Positions 40,194 to 48,371 of a stretch of 64,000 nt of DNA are shown piece by piece. This stretch comes from Pseudomonas thivervalensis (lineage in GTDB: Bacteria; Pseudomonadota; Gammaproteobacteria; Pseudomonadales; Pseudomonadaceae), in NCBI RefSeq assembly GCF_001269655.1, contig NZ_LHVE01000007.1, positions 248,001 to 312,000 on the forward strand. Reading direction: 5' to 3'. The notes beneath the pieces were generated by a model. That model made no database searches, was not told the origin of the DNA, and saw nothing but the letters and a program-made list of their open reading frames with translations. Position 1 is the stretch's first letter, and each line of letters opens with the position of its first letter. The translations under genes and the position numbers were made by a program.

Positions 40194-41343
40194 GGTGGCG
40201 GTATTCACCGGCACAAGGGCCGAGTACGGCCTTTTGTATTGGCTGATGAAAGGGCTAAAGGATATACCTGCACTGGAACTGCAGGTTATCGTGAGCGGTA
40301 TGCATTTGTCGCCTGAGTTTGGGGAAACCTGGAAGCATATTGTTCAAGATGGATTTGAGATTAGTGCCAAAGTAGAAATGCTGCTGTCCTCTGATACGGC
40401 TGTGGGTGTGATTAAGTCCATGGGGCTTGGCTTATTAGGCTTTGCTGACGCTTTGGAACGATTGGCTCCAGATGTGCTGGTAGTACTGGGGGATCGATTC
40501 GAGGCGCTGGCTATGGTGCAAGCTGCACTAATCATGAAGATTCCAGTCGCTCATATCCACGGCGGAGAGATAACTGAAGGGGCCTATGACGATGCTATCC
40601 GGCATGCCATAAGCAAGATGTCGATGTTGCATTTTGTAGCTGCCGAGCCCTACAGACAGCGTGTTATTCAAATGGGCGAAGACCCGGCCCGCGTATTTAA
40701 TGTGGGCGCGGTAGGTTTGGATCACATCAAACGTGGCGAGTTTTTGTCGCTTGAGGCATTGTCGCTGAGTCTCGGATTTGAATTGACCAAGCCGTTTATG
40801 TTGGTCACGTACCACCCGGTCACGCTCGCTGAAGAAGATCCTGAACAGAGTTTCCTTTCTTTGTTGGATGCACTGGAATTATTTCCGGATCATCAGGTAA
40901 TAATAACTTATCCGAATGCAGATAATGGTGGTCGCAGTATTATATCTCTGATCGAAAAATATGCAGCGGCCAATCCTTCCAGGGTGCTCGCTGTCCCATC
41001 GCTCGGATTCAAACGTTATTTAAGCACTGTAAAGCATGCTAGTGTTGTAGTTGGCAATTCATCAAGTGGAATCATTGAAGTACCTTCATTTGGATTGCCG
41101 ACGGTGAATATCGGCTCGCGCCAAAAAGGCAGGCTAGCGGCCCAAACGGTCATACATTGTGAACCTGGCAGCAACGCGATTTCCGAAGCTATTGCCCTCG
41201 CGCTATCAAAAGATTTTTCCAGCATGTGCCAACATGCAACGAATCCGTACGGGCAAGGTGATGCCAGTCAAAAAATCATACAGAAACTAATGAATTTTGA
41301 TGGCAGTACTTCAAAAAAATTCCACGATTTGGACTCACTATGA
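40183..41343 (+). CDS. legG: Hydrolysing nucleotide-sugar 2-epimerase (LegG/NeuC-like)
   Basis: A 386-residue UDP-GlcNAc 2-epimerase family protein with GTRAEYGLLYWL at the N terminus, HIHGGEITEGAYDDAIRHA, and GNSSSGIIEVPSFGLP near the C terminus, features of the hydrolysing (NeuC/LegG) type. It releases the 2,4-diacetamido-2,4,6-trideoxymannose that LegI condenses. It starts at GTG 40183 after CCGGAG, overlaps legC by 11 bases and overlaps legI by an ATGA. Confidence 0.87.
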   Translation: MVGKVAVFTGTRAEYGLLYWLMKGLKDIPALELQVIVSGMHLSPEFGETWKHIVQDGFEISAKVEMLLSSDTAVGVIKSMGLGLLGFADALERLAPDVLVVLGDRFEALAMVQAALIMKIPVAHIHGGEITEGAYDDAIRHAISKMSMLHFVAAEPYRQRVIQMGEDPARVFNVGAVGLDHIKRGEFLSLEALSLSLGFELTKPFMLVTYHPVTLAEEDPEQSFLSLLDALELFPDHQVIITYPNADNGGRSIISLIEKYAAANPSRVLAVPSLGFKRYLSTVKHASVVVGNSSSGIIEVPSFGLPTVNIGSRQKGRLAAQTVIHCEPGSNAISEAIALALSKDFSSMCQHATNPYGQGDASQKIIQKLMNFDGSTSKKFHDLDSL

Positions 41344-42425
41344 AAAGTAGCCATCAAGGTGTGTATGTAATCGCAGAAGCCGGAGTTAATCATAACGGTC
41401 AACGGGATATGGCTTTTGCGCTCGTTGATGCGGCTGCGGAGTCTGGTGCTGATGCTGTGAAGTTTCAGACGTTTGACGCTGCGAAACTGGCGTCCAAAAC
41501 TGCACCCAAGGCCGCTTATCAAGTCAAGAATACTGATGATGCTGAATCTCAGTTGGCTATGTTAAAGAAACTGGAGTTGCCCAAAGAGTGGCATCTTGAT
41601 ATACAACAACATGCACGCCGTCGTGGAATTGAGTTTCTTTCTACCGCTTTTGATACGGAGAGCCTGGATTTTTTAACCGGCTTAGGCATGCCTTTTTTCA
41701 AAGTGCCTTCTGGCGAATTAACCAATGGACCATTGTTGTGGCAATTTGCGCGTACTCAGAAACCCTTGGTTCTTTCTACCGGGATGGCCACACTGAGTGA
41801 GGTTGAGCAGGGCTTGGCTATCATTACTCATGCCTTGGCCCATGAGCACGAGCCTCAAAATATGGATGAGGTGTGGCGTTCTTGGGGGAGGCCAGAGAAT
41901 AGGTACAGATTGCTGGGTCATGTGACGCTGCTTCATTGCACATCGCAATATCCAACCCCTTGGTCCGAAGTCAACTTAAGAGCCATGGATACGCTTGCAA
42001 ATGCCTTCGGCCTCGAGGTTGGATATTCGGATCATACTGAGGGGGCATTGGTCTCAATCGCAGCGGTAGCCAGGGGAGCGAAGGTCATTGAAAAACATTT
42101 TACCCTTGACCGTACATTGCCTGGGCCTGACCACAAGGCATCTCTCGAGCCGACTGAACTCAAAAGCATGATCTGCGACATTCGCGCTTTGGAACAAGCT
42201 CTTGGTAGCGCTTGCAAGGCTCCGCAAGCCAGCGAATGGGATACACGTAAAGCCGCTCGCCAACAGGTTGTAGCGAATCGTCCAATCGCAAAAGGCGCAG
42301 TGATAACACGCCAAGATCTAACAACCGCTCGCAGTGGCGGCGGCTTACCCGCGGTTGAACTATGGGGGCGGATAGGAGAAATTAGCCTTCGCGAATATGC
42401 GATTGGCGAGGCTTTCGAAAAGTGA
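41340..42425 (+). CDS. legI: Legionaminic acid synthase (NeuB family)
   Basis: A 361-residue NeuB-family synthase that condenses phosphoenolpyruvate with the 6-deoxy-mannose derivative. The TIM-barrel part has IAEAGVNHNG, ADAVKFQTF and YSDHTEGAL; the C-terminal SAF/antifreeze-like domain has RPIAKGAVITRQDL. Among NeuB, PseI and LegI branches, the neighbouring legB/C/G/ptmE set favours LegI. Start and stop overlap both neighbours (ATGA, GTGA), indicating one tightly coupled operon. Confidence 0.87.
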   Translation: MKSSHQGVYVIAEAGVNHNGQRDMAFALVDAAAESGADAVKFQTFDAAKLASKTAPKAAYQVKNTDDAESQLAMLKKLELPKEWHLDIQQHARRRGIEFLSTAFDTESLDFLTGLGMPFFKVPSGELTNGPLLWQFARTQKPLVLSTGMATLSEVEQGLAIITHALAHEHEPQNMDEVWRSWGRPENRYRLLGHVTLLHCTSQYPTPWSEVNLRAMDTLANAFGLEVGYSDHTEGALVSIAAVARGAKVIEKHFTLDRTLPGPDHKASLEPTELKSMICDIRALEQALGSACKAPQASEWDTRKAARQQVVANRPIAKGAVITRQDLTTARSGGGLPAVELWGRIGEISLREYAIGEAFEK

Positions 42426-43087
42426 AGCCAGCAGAGGCTGCAAAAACATTGGTGCTGGTCGGTGCCGGCGGACATGCCAAGGTTCTTCTGTCTTTGGCTA
42501 AGTCCGCAGGTTTCGAAGTTATAGGTGTGTGTGCACCAGAGTTTGAGTCCCGAGAAATAAAAGAGTGGCGTGGCATCAAAGTATTGGGTGGTGATAGCTC
42601 CATTGAACAGCTAGACCCCCAAAGAATCGGTCTTATCAATGGGATCGGTCATGTGATGCATAACAGCGTTCGAAAAACCATCTTTGAGCGTTATCGTACA
42701 AAGGGTTTCAGTTTTCCTGCATTGATTCACCCGTTTTCCTCTGTAGATCCAAGTGTGAGTCTTGGTCAGGGCGTTCAGGTGATGGCTGGTGCTGTTATAC
42801 AGGCAGACAGTGTGATTGGGGAAAATACAATTATCAATTCGCGCGCAAGCATCGATCACGATTGCATTGTAAATGCTAACGTGCATATAGCGCCTGGCGC
42901 AGTGGTGTGCGGGAGTTCCACCATCGGGTGCGATGCTTTCATTGGTGCAGGTGCTACCATCGTTCAATCCTTGGTCGTAGGAGAGAATGCGGTGGTAGGT
43001 GCCGGCTCGGTACTGGTGAGATCTCTACCAGCCAATTGCATGTCGTTAGGTATTAAACCTTATGTTACCCAACGGCAACAGAATTAA
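42422..43087 (+). CDS. legH: NeuD/PglD-type sugar O/N-acetyltransferase (LegH role likely)
   Basis: A 221-residue acyltransferase with an N-terminal Rossmann-like half (LVGAGGHAKVLLSLAK) and a C-terminal left-handed beta-helix with hexapeptide repeats (for example NTIINSRASIDHDC, with the catalytic His in the DHDC motif). In legionaminic synthesis LegH N-acetylates the 4-amino sugar; NeuD-type O-acetylation of the nonulosonic acid is the alternative. It starts at GTG 42422 within the legI stop. Confidence 0.75.
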   Translation: MKPAEAAKTLVLVGAGGHAKVLLSLAKSAGFEVIGVCAPEFESREIKEWRGIKVLGGDSSIEQLDPQRIGLINGIGHVMHNSVRKTIFERYRTKGFSFPALIHPFSSVDPSVSLGQGVQVMAGAVIQADSVIGENTIINSRASIDHDCIVNANVHIAPGAVVCGSSTIGCDAFIGAGATIVQSLVVGENAVVGAGSVLVRSLPANCMSLGIKPYVTQRQQN

Positions 43088-43096
43088 GAGGCAAGA

Positions 43097-44143
43097 ATGA
43101 AACAGTGGCAGTTAACGCTTGTTAGTCCGGATATGGCGATGGAAGACGCCATAGCTACGCTCGATCGTGTTGCTATGCGCATAGTGCTGGTTGTAGACGA
43201 ACAGCAAAGCCTACTAGGTACCGTCACCGATGGGGATATTAGGCGAGCTCTATTAAAAAAACTGCCGTTAAATGGTCCCGTCAGAGACATCATGTGCTTA
43301 TCACCTAAAACAGCCCGACTGGGCTGGACGAAAGCACGCATTCTTTCTGTGATGGAACAATACAAACTGCTTCAGCTTCCTGTCTTAGATGATCAAGACA
43401 GGGTCATTGGCCTGGAAACTCTCCACGATCTTATCGATACTCCTCGTCGCGACAATCCGGTATTTCTGATGGCCGGTGGTTTCGGTACACGATTGAGGCC
43501 TTTGACTCACAACTGCCCTAAACCACTGCTCAAGGTTGGCGATAAGCCTATTTTGGAGCTTATTTTAGAACGATTTATAAACTCAGGTTTTCATCGTTTT
43601 TATATATCTACCCATTATATGCCGGAGATGATAAGAGACTACTTTGGCAATGGAAGTCAATGGGGCGTCAGCATTACCTATATCCATGAAGAGACGCCTT
43701 TGGGAACCGGCGGGGCGCTCGGTCTACTTCCCCATGATGAAATAGACATGCCGTTGTTCATGATGAATGGCGATTTATTGACGACGTTGAATTTCCAGAA
43801 CCTGCTGGAGTTTCATGAAACACATAATGGCTCCGCTACGATGTGCGTAAGAGAGTTCGAATATTGTGTACCTTATGGCGTCATACAAAGCGAAGGGCAT
43901 AAGATAGTTTCGATGGTTGAAAAACCTGTGCAGCATTTTTTCATAAACGCCGGAATCTACTTGCTTTCACCTGAGCTGGTAAAAAGTGTCCCTCCGGGAG
44001 AGCGTATTGACATGCCGACGCTCTTAGAAAGGGAAATTGAATGTGATAGAAATGTAAATATGTTTCCTGTGCATGAATATTGGCTTGATATTGGTCGCAT
44101 GGAAGACTTTCAAAGGGCGCAAAGTGAGTTTTTAAGTTTGTAG
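43097..44143 (+). CDS. ptmE: CBS-domain nucleotidyltransferase (PtmE-like GlcN-1-P guanylyltransferase)
   Basis: The 348-residue protein has two N-terminal CBS motifs (about residues 1-115) and a C-terminal nucleotidyltransferase domain with MAGGFGTRLRPLTHNCPKPLL, MNGDLLT and the DIGRMEDF end. In Campylobacter PtmE makes the GDP-amino sugar that enters the legionaminic pathway, and the CBS-NTP_transf architecture is specific to that route. Its presence argues for a GDP-linked legionaminic pathway and against a sialic or pseudaminic one. Confidence 0.85.
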   Translation: MKQWQLTLVSPDMAMEDAIATLDRVAMRIVLVVDEQQSLLGTVTDGDIRRALLKKLPLNGPVRDIMCLSPKTARLGWTKARILSVMEQYKLLQLPVLDDQDRVIGLETLHDLIDTPRRDNPVFLMAGGFGTRLRPLTHNCPKPLLKVGDKPILELILERFINSGFHRFYISTHYMPEMIRDYFGNGSQWGVSITYIHEETPLGTGGALGLLPHDEIDMPLFMMNGDLLTTLNFQNLLEFHETHNGSATMCVREFEYCVPYGVIQSEGHKIVSMVEKPVQHFFINAGIYLLSPELVKSVPPGERIDMPTLLEREIECDRNVNMFPVHEYWLDIGRMEDFQRAQSEFLSL

Positions 44144-44192
44144 AAATTATGCATTCGGATGAGTTTTATTTTTTATAAGGTAGAGGTTGTTC

Positions 44193-44885
44193 ATGAAAAC
44201 TTACGCTTTTATATTTGCAAGAGGTGGGTCTAAAGGTCTGCCTGGTAAAAATATCAGGACTTTGGCGGGTACCCCTTTGTTGGCATATTCCATTAATGTG
44301 GCTAAGCAAGTTGAAGGGATAGATAAGGTTTTCGTTTCAACTGACTGCAGTAAAATTGCGGCCATAGCCATTCAATATGGGGCGGAAGTAATTGAGCGCC
44401 CCGAGTATTTAGCTGCGGATACAGCGGCGGAGTGGAAGTCCTGGCAGCACGCAATCGAGGTTTTGGAGCAGCGCGGTGACTATTTTGATGTGTTCTTGAG
44501 TCTTCCCGCTACAAGCCCATTAAGAAATGCCAGCGATGTACGTAAATGCCTTGACTCGATTGAAGGCGCCGACGTGGTGGTTACGGTAACACCCGCGGCA
44601 ACAAACCCGTATTTTGCAATGTTGGTTAGGGATGATGTTGGATTAAGTAAGCTGGTATGTGGGGATGGCACTATCACTCGGAGACAAGATGCCCCGGCAG
44701 TCTACGATATGACCGGTGTCGCTTATGTGACTAGACCTTCCTACATAAAGGTAGCGAAGGGGCTGTTTGATGGGCGTTTAAAGTCTGTTGTCATCCCGCG
44801 TATGCGAGCTGTTGACGTTGATGATATTTACGATTTTAAGATGGCTGAAATGTTTGTGCATGATGAAAATCTGAATGCTGATTGA
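44193..44885 (+). CDS. legF: CMP-legionaminic acid synthase (NeuA-like)
   Basis: A 230-residue cytidylyltransferase that activates the nonulosonic acid with CTP. It has the FARGGSKGLPGKNIRTLAG nucleotide loop, TDCSKIAAIA, LPATSPLRNASDV, and the late ...DVDDIYDFKMAE segment. It closes the legionaminic gene run. The frame could begin at TTG 44187, but the ATG at 44193 is preferred, with AGAGG upstream. Confidence 0.87.
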   Translation: MKTYAFIFARGGSKGLPGKNIRTLAGTPLLAYSINVAKQVEGIDKVFVSTDCSKIAAIAIQYGAEVIERPEYLAADTAAEWKSWQHAIEVLEQRGDYFDVFLSLPATSPLRNASDVRKCLDSIEGADVVVTVTPAATNPYFAMLVRDDVGLSKLVCGDGTITRRQDAPAVYDMTGVAYVTRPSYIKVAKGLFDGRLKSVVIPRMRAVDVDDIYDFKMAEMFVHDENLNAD

Positions 44886-44910
44886 AATGCCTGATGCTGA
44901 ACCAGGATGG

Positions 44911-44950
44911 GCAGCTCGAAGTTGAAAAGCTGGCGAGCTGCATTATTTTA
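44911..44950 (+). terminator. Possible terminator after legF
   Basis: A GCAGCTCG / CGAGCTGC inverted repeat (44911-44918 and 44934-44941) with a 15-base loop is followed by ATTATTTTA. It is weak because the T run is interrupted. The remaining bases up to wzx are very A+T-rich. Confidence 0.4.
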
Positions 44951-45038
44951 AAATATGGTTTAATAATATTTTGTGGGCAGTAGGGAATGTTTCTATTTCG
45001 CTTTGTGGAAGTGGAAAATTTACTGTTGTTATAAATAA

Positions 45039-46346
45039 ATGCTGATTCGGTTGCTATATGAAATGTTAACGCTGATAGGGCGCGAAAATCTAAAGCGCTT
45101 AATTAATTTGAATATAAGGGCGGCTACGTTGGTTAGCAAGTTTGCTCTTATTTTTTTTATTGCAAAATACCTTGATGCCAAGGATGTGGGTCTCTATGGT
45201 TTAATATCAGCTACCATCGGGTATGCCATATATTTGGTTGGATTTGAGTTTTATAATTATTCTACTCGAGAAATTATCGGTTCTGATCCTGATCTTTTAT
45301 TTGGTTATATAAAAGATCAACTTGTGCTGTATGTGATAGCCTATGTTCTAGTTGCTCCGTTGACCGTTGTGTTTTTTTCGACCGGGGTTATACCGATTGA
45401 ATATATTTACTGGTTTGGATGTCTATTAGTGGTCGAACATTTGGCTCAAGAGCTAAATAGGGTGTTGGTGGCTATCTCGAAACAAATGCTTGCGAGCGTC
45501 GTCCTGTTCGTACGCAGCGGCGTTTGGTGTTTGCTTGTAATAGTTATAATGTATTTATCGCCGGGCTCACGTAACTTGAATTTGGTTATGGTGCTCTGGT
45601 TTCTGGGGTGCTTGTTTGCGTTGATTATAGGACTCTGGAGTTTAAGGTCCTATAGCTTCCTTTCTTTTTTCAGGCCGGTGAATTGGTCATGGATTAAGAA
45701 AGGACTGAGGCTGATGTGGCCTCTATTGATCGCCAGTCTTTGTATTCGCGGTATCTTTACGATCGATCGGTATTGGATTGAGAGTGTCGCGGGTTTAGAC
45801 GTCTTGGGCGCGTATGTGCTGTATATCGGAATGGCGACAGCAGTGCTTTCCTTCTTAGATGCCGCTGTGATTGTATTTTATTACCCGAAACTCATTCTTT
45901 CAGCCAAAGATGGCGACGCTCATCTGTTTTCATCTACTATGCGCGGCCTGACTCTGAATGTCGTTGGCTTTACCTCATTTTTATCCTTGGCTTGTTATTT
46001 CTTTGGCTGGGGTATGGTGCTGTGGTTGGATAATAGTATCTATGTAGATTATTTTTATATTCTGAAGTGGCTGATTTTGTCGATTGCCTTGTATTCGCTC
46101 AGTATGATTCCTCATGTGGGATTGTATGCGCTCCATAAGGATAAACATATATTTTTTAGTCAGATAGGCGGCTTGGGGATTTTTGTCATGTCTTATCTTG
46201 TTATGCGCATTGCGAAAGTTGATGGGGTTTTATCGGTTCTCTGGGGTATGTGTAATGCTTTTGCGATTATATTCGTCTGGAAGACGTTGGCTTACGTTCT
46301 GGGCTTTGGATTGATTAAAGTGGATGATTGTGATGCTAAAGCCTAA
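45039..46346 (+). CDS. wzx: O-antigen flippase (Wzx-like)
   Basis: A 435-residue polytopic membrane protein with about 12 predicted helices and the oligosaccharide flippase pattern: LVSKFALIFFIAKYLDAKDVGLYGL near the N terminus and KKGLRLMWPLLIASL mid-protein. It should move the lipid-linked repeat unit across the inner membrane. A+T-rich codon use. There is no strong ribosome-binding site at ATG 45039; ATG 45063 is possible. It overlaps the next frame. Confidence 0.82.
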   Translation: MLIRLLYEMLTLIGRENLKRLINLNIRAATLVSKFALIFFIAKYLDAKDVGLYGLISATIGYAIYLVGFEFYNYSTREIIGSDPDLLFGYIKDQLVLYVIAYVLVAPLTVVFFSTGVIPIEYIYWFGCLLVVEHLAQELNRVLVAISKQMLASVVLFVRSGVWCLLVIVIMYLSPGSRNLNLVMVLWFLGCLFALIIGLWSLRSYSFLSFFRPVNWSWIKKGLRLMWPLLIASLCIRGIFTIDRYWIESVAGLDVLGAYVLYIGMATAVLSFLDAAVIVFYYPKLILSAKDGDAHLFSSTMRGLTLNVVGFTSFLSLACYFFGWGMVLWLDNSIYVDYFYILKWLILSIALYSLSMIPHVGLYALHKDKHIFFSQIGGLGIFVMSYLVMRIAKVDGVLSVLWGMCNAFAIIFVWKTLAYVLGFGLIKVDDCDAKA

Positions 46347-46512
46347 GGAGGGTTTTTCAGGATTGGGTCGTGAAAAAATATCTGCTTTTTTTGTCGCGAT
46401 AATATCGTTGTGGCTTGTGATTTCTGCGGTTTGCTATATTGAATTCTTGTTTTATGGGAATAATTTAGCATCCCGCGATGATAACTTTTTTACAGAATGG
46501 CAAAATACCTGA
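46324..46512 (+). CDS. N-terminal fragment of a Wzy-like membrane protein
   Basis: A 62-codon frame with one hydrophobic helix (ISAFFVAIISLWLVISAVCY) and a following NNLASRDDNFF. It begins in the end of wzx; GGAGGG at 46347 suggests TTG 46363 as the actual start. It stops 16 bases inside the next frame. One extra T in the T6 run at 46486-46491 would join it to that frame, so it is more likely the first part of a broken gene than an independent protein. Confidence 0.45.
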   Translation: MIVMLKPKEGFSGLGREKISAFFVAIISLWLVISAVCYIEFLFYGNNLASRDDNFFTEWQNT

Positions 46513-47066
46513 TGGCTTTAGGTGCGTCGATGGCTTTAATACTGAAATCGGGTTGCTATTTAAGTGGCTTGATGTGTGTCATGTCGTTGTTTTTGGTCTG
46601 CATAATATATTTTATTTTTCCCGGCTCGCTATGGTTGATTGAATCGCTAATAGTTTTCTTTTTGATGTCAGGTATCGCTCTTTTGCTAGGGAGTTGTACT
46701 GAGAAGAAGCGCCACGGATTGATTGGAGCAATTTTGTTTGGCGCTTTTTGTGCCGGAGTCATGTCATTTTATGAAATACACTTTCTTGTCGAATTGTATC
46801 AGGGGCGTTGGGCACATGAGGGGGCGAGACTCGGTCTTGTGAGCGAAAGTGCTTATTTTGCCTTAATGAATTCCCTGCGTATTTTGGGTTTCGTGCTGTT
46901 CCTGGTTCTTGTGGTCTTTTTTTTCAAGGCTCGTTCGGGCGGGGATGGGGGGGCTTACAAACGAGTCTTTTGGAGTTACCTCGTCTGTGCATTGTTCGAA
47001 AATACATTGAATTCCTTACCAGATAATCAGATGTTCTTTATTTCGTTGGGGGTGTTTTTTGTCTAG
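46497..47066 (+). CDS. Polytopic membrane protein, possibly truncated O-antigen polymerase (Wzy)
   Basis: A 189-residue protein with about six hydrophobic helices. It has a polar segment, YQGRWAHEGARLGLVSESA, between helices and a C-terminal ENTLNSLPDNQMFFISLG. Location next to wzx and this topology suggest Wzy, but even joined to the upstream fragment it is only about 235-250 residues, short for a polymerase (usually 350-450). It has no good ribosome-binding site of its own, in line with a frameshift. Its function is therefore doubtful. Confidence 0.5.
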   Translation: MAKYLMALGASMALILKSGCYLSGLMCVMSLFLVCIIYFIFPGSLWLIESLIVFFLMSGIALLLGSCTEKKRHGLIGAILFGAFCAGVMSFYEIHFLVELYQGRWAHEGARLGLVSESAYFALMNSLRILGFVLFLVLVVFFFKARSGGDGGAYKRVFWSYLVCALFENTLNSLPDNQMFFISLGVFFV

Positions 47067-47088
47067 AGAGTCACAGAGAACAAAGGGC

Positions 47089-48351
47089 ATGGATAAGAAT
47101 AAGTCGGGCCGATTGAGGCTGCTTGCACATTACCTTGCTGCAACAAAAAATGAAATTGCTATTGACAAAAGTGTATATTCGCTTTGTGGCTGCGAGCCAA
47201 GTGACTTGGCGTATGCGCCTCGCCCAGCCAAATTGATAAGCATAGTGGGTTCAAACTTTCGTTCGATTCGTTTTGTTATAAGTCTGGCTGGTTTCATGTG
47301 GTGGCTCGGGCTGGATAAGTGTTGGTTTTTGTTTGATTTTTTAAAATTGTTAATTGTTAAGGATAAATTCGATATTCGATATTCGAATTTACCTTCGGAT
47401 TTACCTATTGGTCTTTCTTTCTCTCCTCGTGCGTTGGGTGTGCTTGAGTCAGCTGGCGTGCTAAATGGAATGGGTGGTTTGATTAAATGTCCTGGCAGTG
47501 AGGTGCTTAGTTTAGACTCTAAGATGCTGGCATTTAACTTCTCCGCATTGTTGACTTGGCGCGACTGTATTCAAGCATTGAGGCTGTCTTTTGTTATCTC
47601 AAGTCGGATGAGGAAAAAAGTATTATTCGATGTGTGGAGACTGCAGAGCTACACCGCGTTCAAATGGATTGCGTTCTATTTGGCTATTGAAAAAATGTCC
47701 TCTCATCAATTTATCATAACCGATCATTACGATAGGTGGGCGGTCCTGATGGATCGCCTTGTTGCAGAAAGGTCAAAAAAGGAATCAAGCCTTACAATTG
47801 TTCAGCATGGGTCATTGGTTGGGCTCGCTTCGACAAGCATGGAGTCCAGTTTTTCTGTGGAGATTCCAACGCGGTTGTGCAGCGTGGCGAAACTATATGT
47901 TTATAACGAAGGTTCGGTTGAAGTGTTTCGTCATCATATTTTGTCTCGTAGGGCTGCCGAACACTCCCTAGAGGTTGAGTTTTTCAAGCCTAAGATTTCG
48001 TTGTCGCCCGTATCCTCTGATTTCAGTGTCCTGATAGTCGGGCATGCCATATGTGAAAAATTTCACTTGTATCTTTATGATCAGATGGTGTCGAATTCTA
48101 CGATTGATTTTTTTTATAAGCCGCATCCTACGGTGTCTCCGAGCAAGGAGATAAAATCAAGGGGGTGGCATATGATTGAGCAGACCGATTTCTTTCCTGA
48201 GGTCGATTTGCTAATATCCTATCCCTCAACCTTGGTGGCTGAGTACGAGGGGAGCGGGATCGGGGCGGTTTTGCATCCCTTGGCGATTAAACCTGAAGAA
48301 TATTGCGAAGTATTATCAAGAATAAATAATAAATTACAAGCGATGAAATAG
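47089..48351 (+). CDS. Putative glycosyltransferase of the O-antigen locus
   Basis: A 420-residue protein without a clear family match by eye. The C-terminal half resembles GT-B polysaccharide enzymes: IVQHGS, then FYKPHPTVSP, then LLISYPSTLVAEYEGSG, a pattern seen in capsule and sialyltransferase-like proteins that use CMP-sugars. Since the other two transferases fit FucNAc and QuiNAc, this one is the best candidate for transferring the legionaminic-type sugar; that is inference. Start choice is uncertain: TTG 47059 (overlapping the previous stop) or ATG 47089. Confidence 0.6.
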   Translation: MDKNKSGRLRLLAHYLAATKNEIAIDKSVYSLCGCEPSDLAYAPRPAKLISIVGSNFRSIRFVISLAGFMWWLGLDKCWFLFDFLKLLIVKDKFDIRYSNLPSDLPIGLSFSPRALGVLESAGVLNGMGGLIKCPGSEVLSLDSKMLAFNFSALLTWRDCIQALRLSFVISSRMRKKVLFDVWRLQSYTAFKWIAFYLAIEKMSSHQFIITDHYDRWAVLMDRLVAERSKKESSLTIVQHGSLVGLASTSMESSFSVEIPTRLCSVAKLYVYNEGSVEVFRHHILSRRAAEHSLEVEFFKPKISLSPVSSDFSVLIVGHAICEKFHLYLYDQMVSNSTIDFFYKPHPTVSPSKEIKSRGWHMIEQTDFFPEVDLLISYPSTLVAEYEGSGIGAVLHPLAIKPEEYCEVLSRINNKLQAMK

Positions 48352-48371
48352 CATTTTAATTGGAGGGATAA

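Noticed and set aside
38046..44885. Pseudaminic acid or sialic acid pathway instead of legionaminic acid
   Set aside because: The CBS-domain PtmE-like guanylyltransferase and the hydrolysing epimerase together with an aminotransferase fit the legionaminic route; there is no PseB/PseG-like gene, and a sialic pathway would not need the 4,6-dehydratase and aminotransferase.
46486..46499. Programmed -1 frameshift at the T6 run in the wzy-like gene
   Set aside because: The zero-frame codons TTT TTT would slip to CTT TTT, so P-site re-pairing is imperfect, and no stimulatory structure was evident; a simple indel or decay is more economical.
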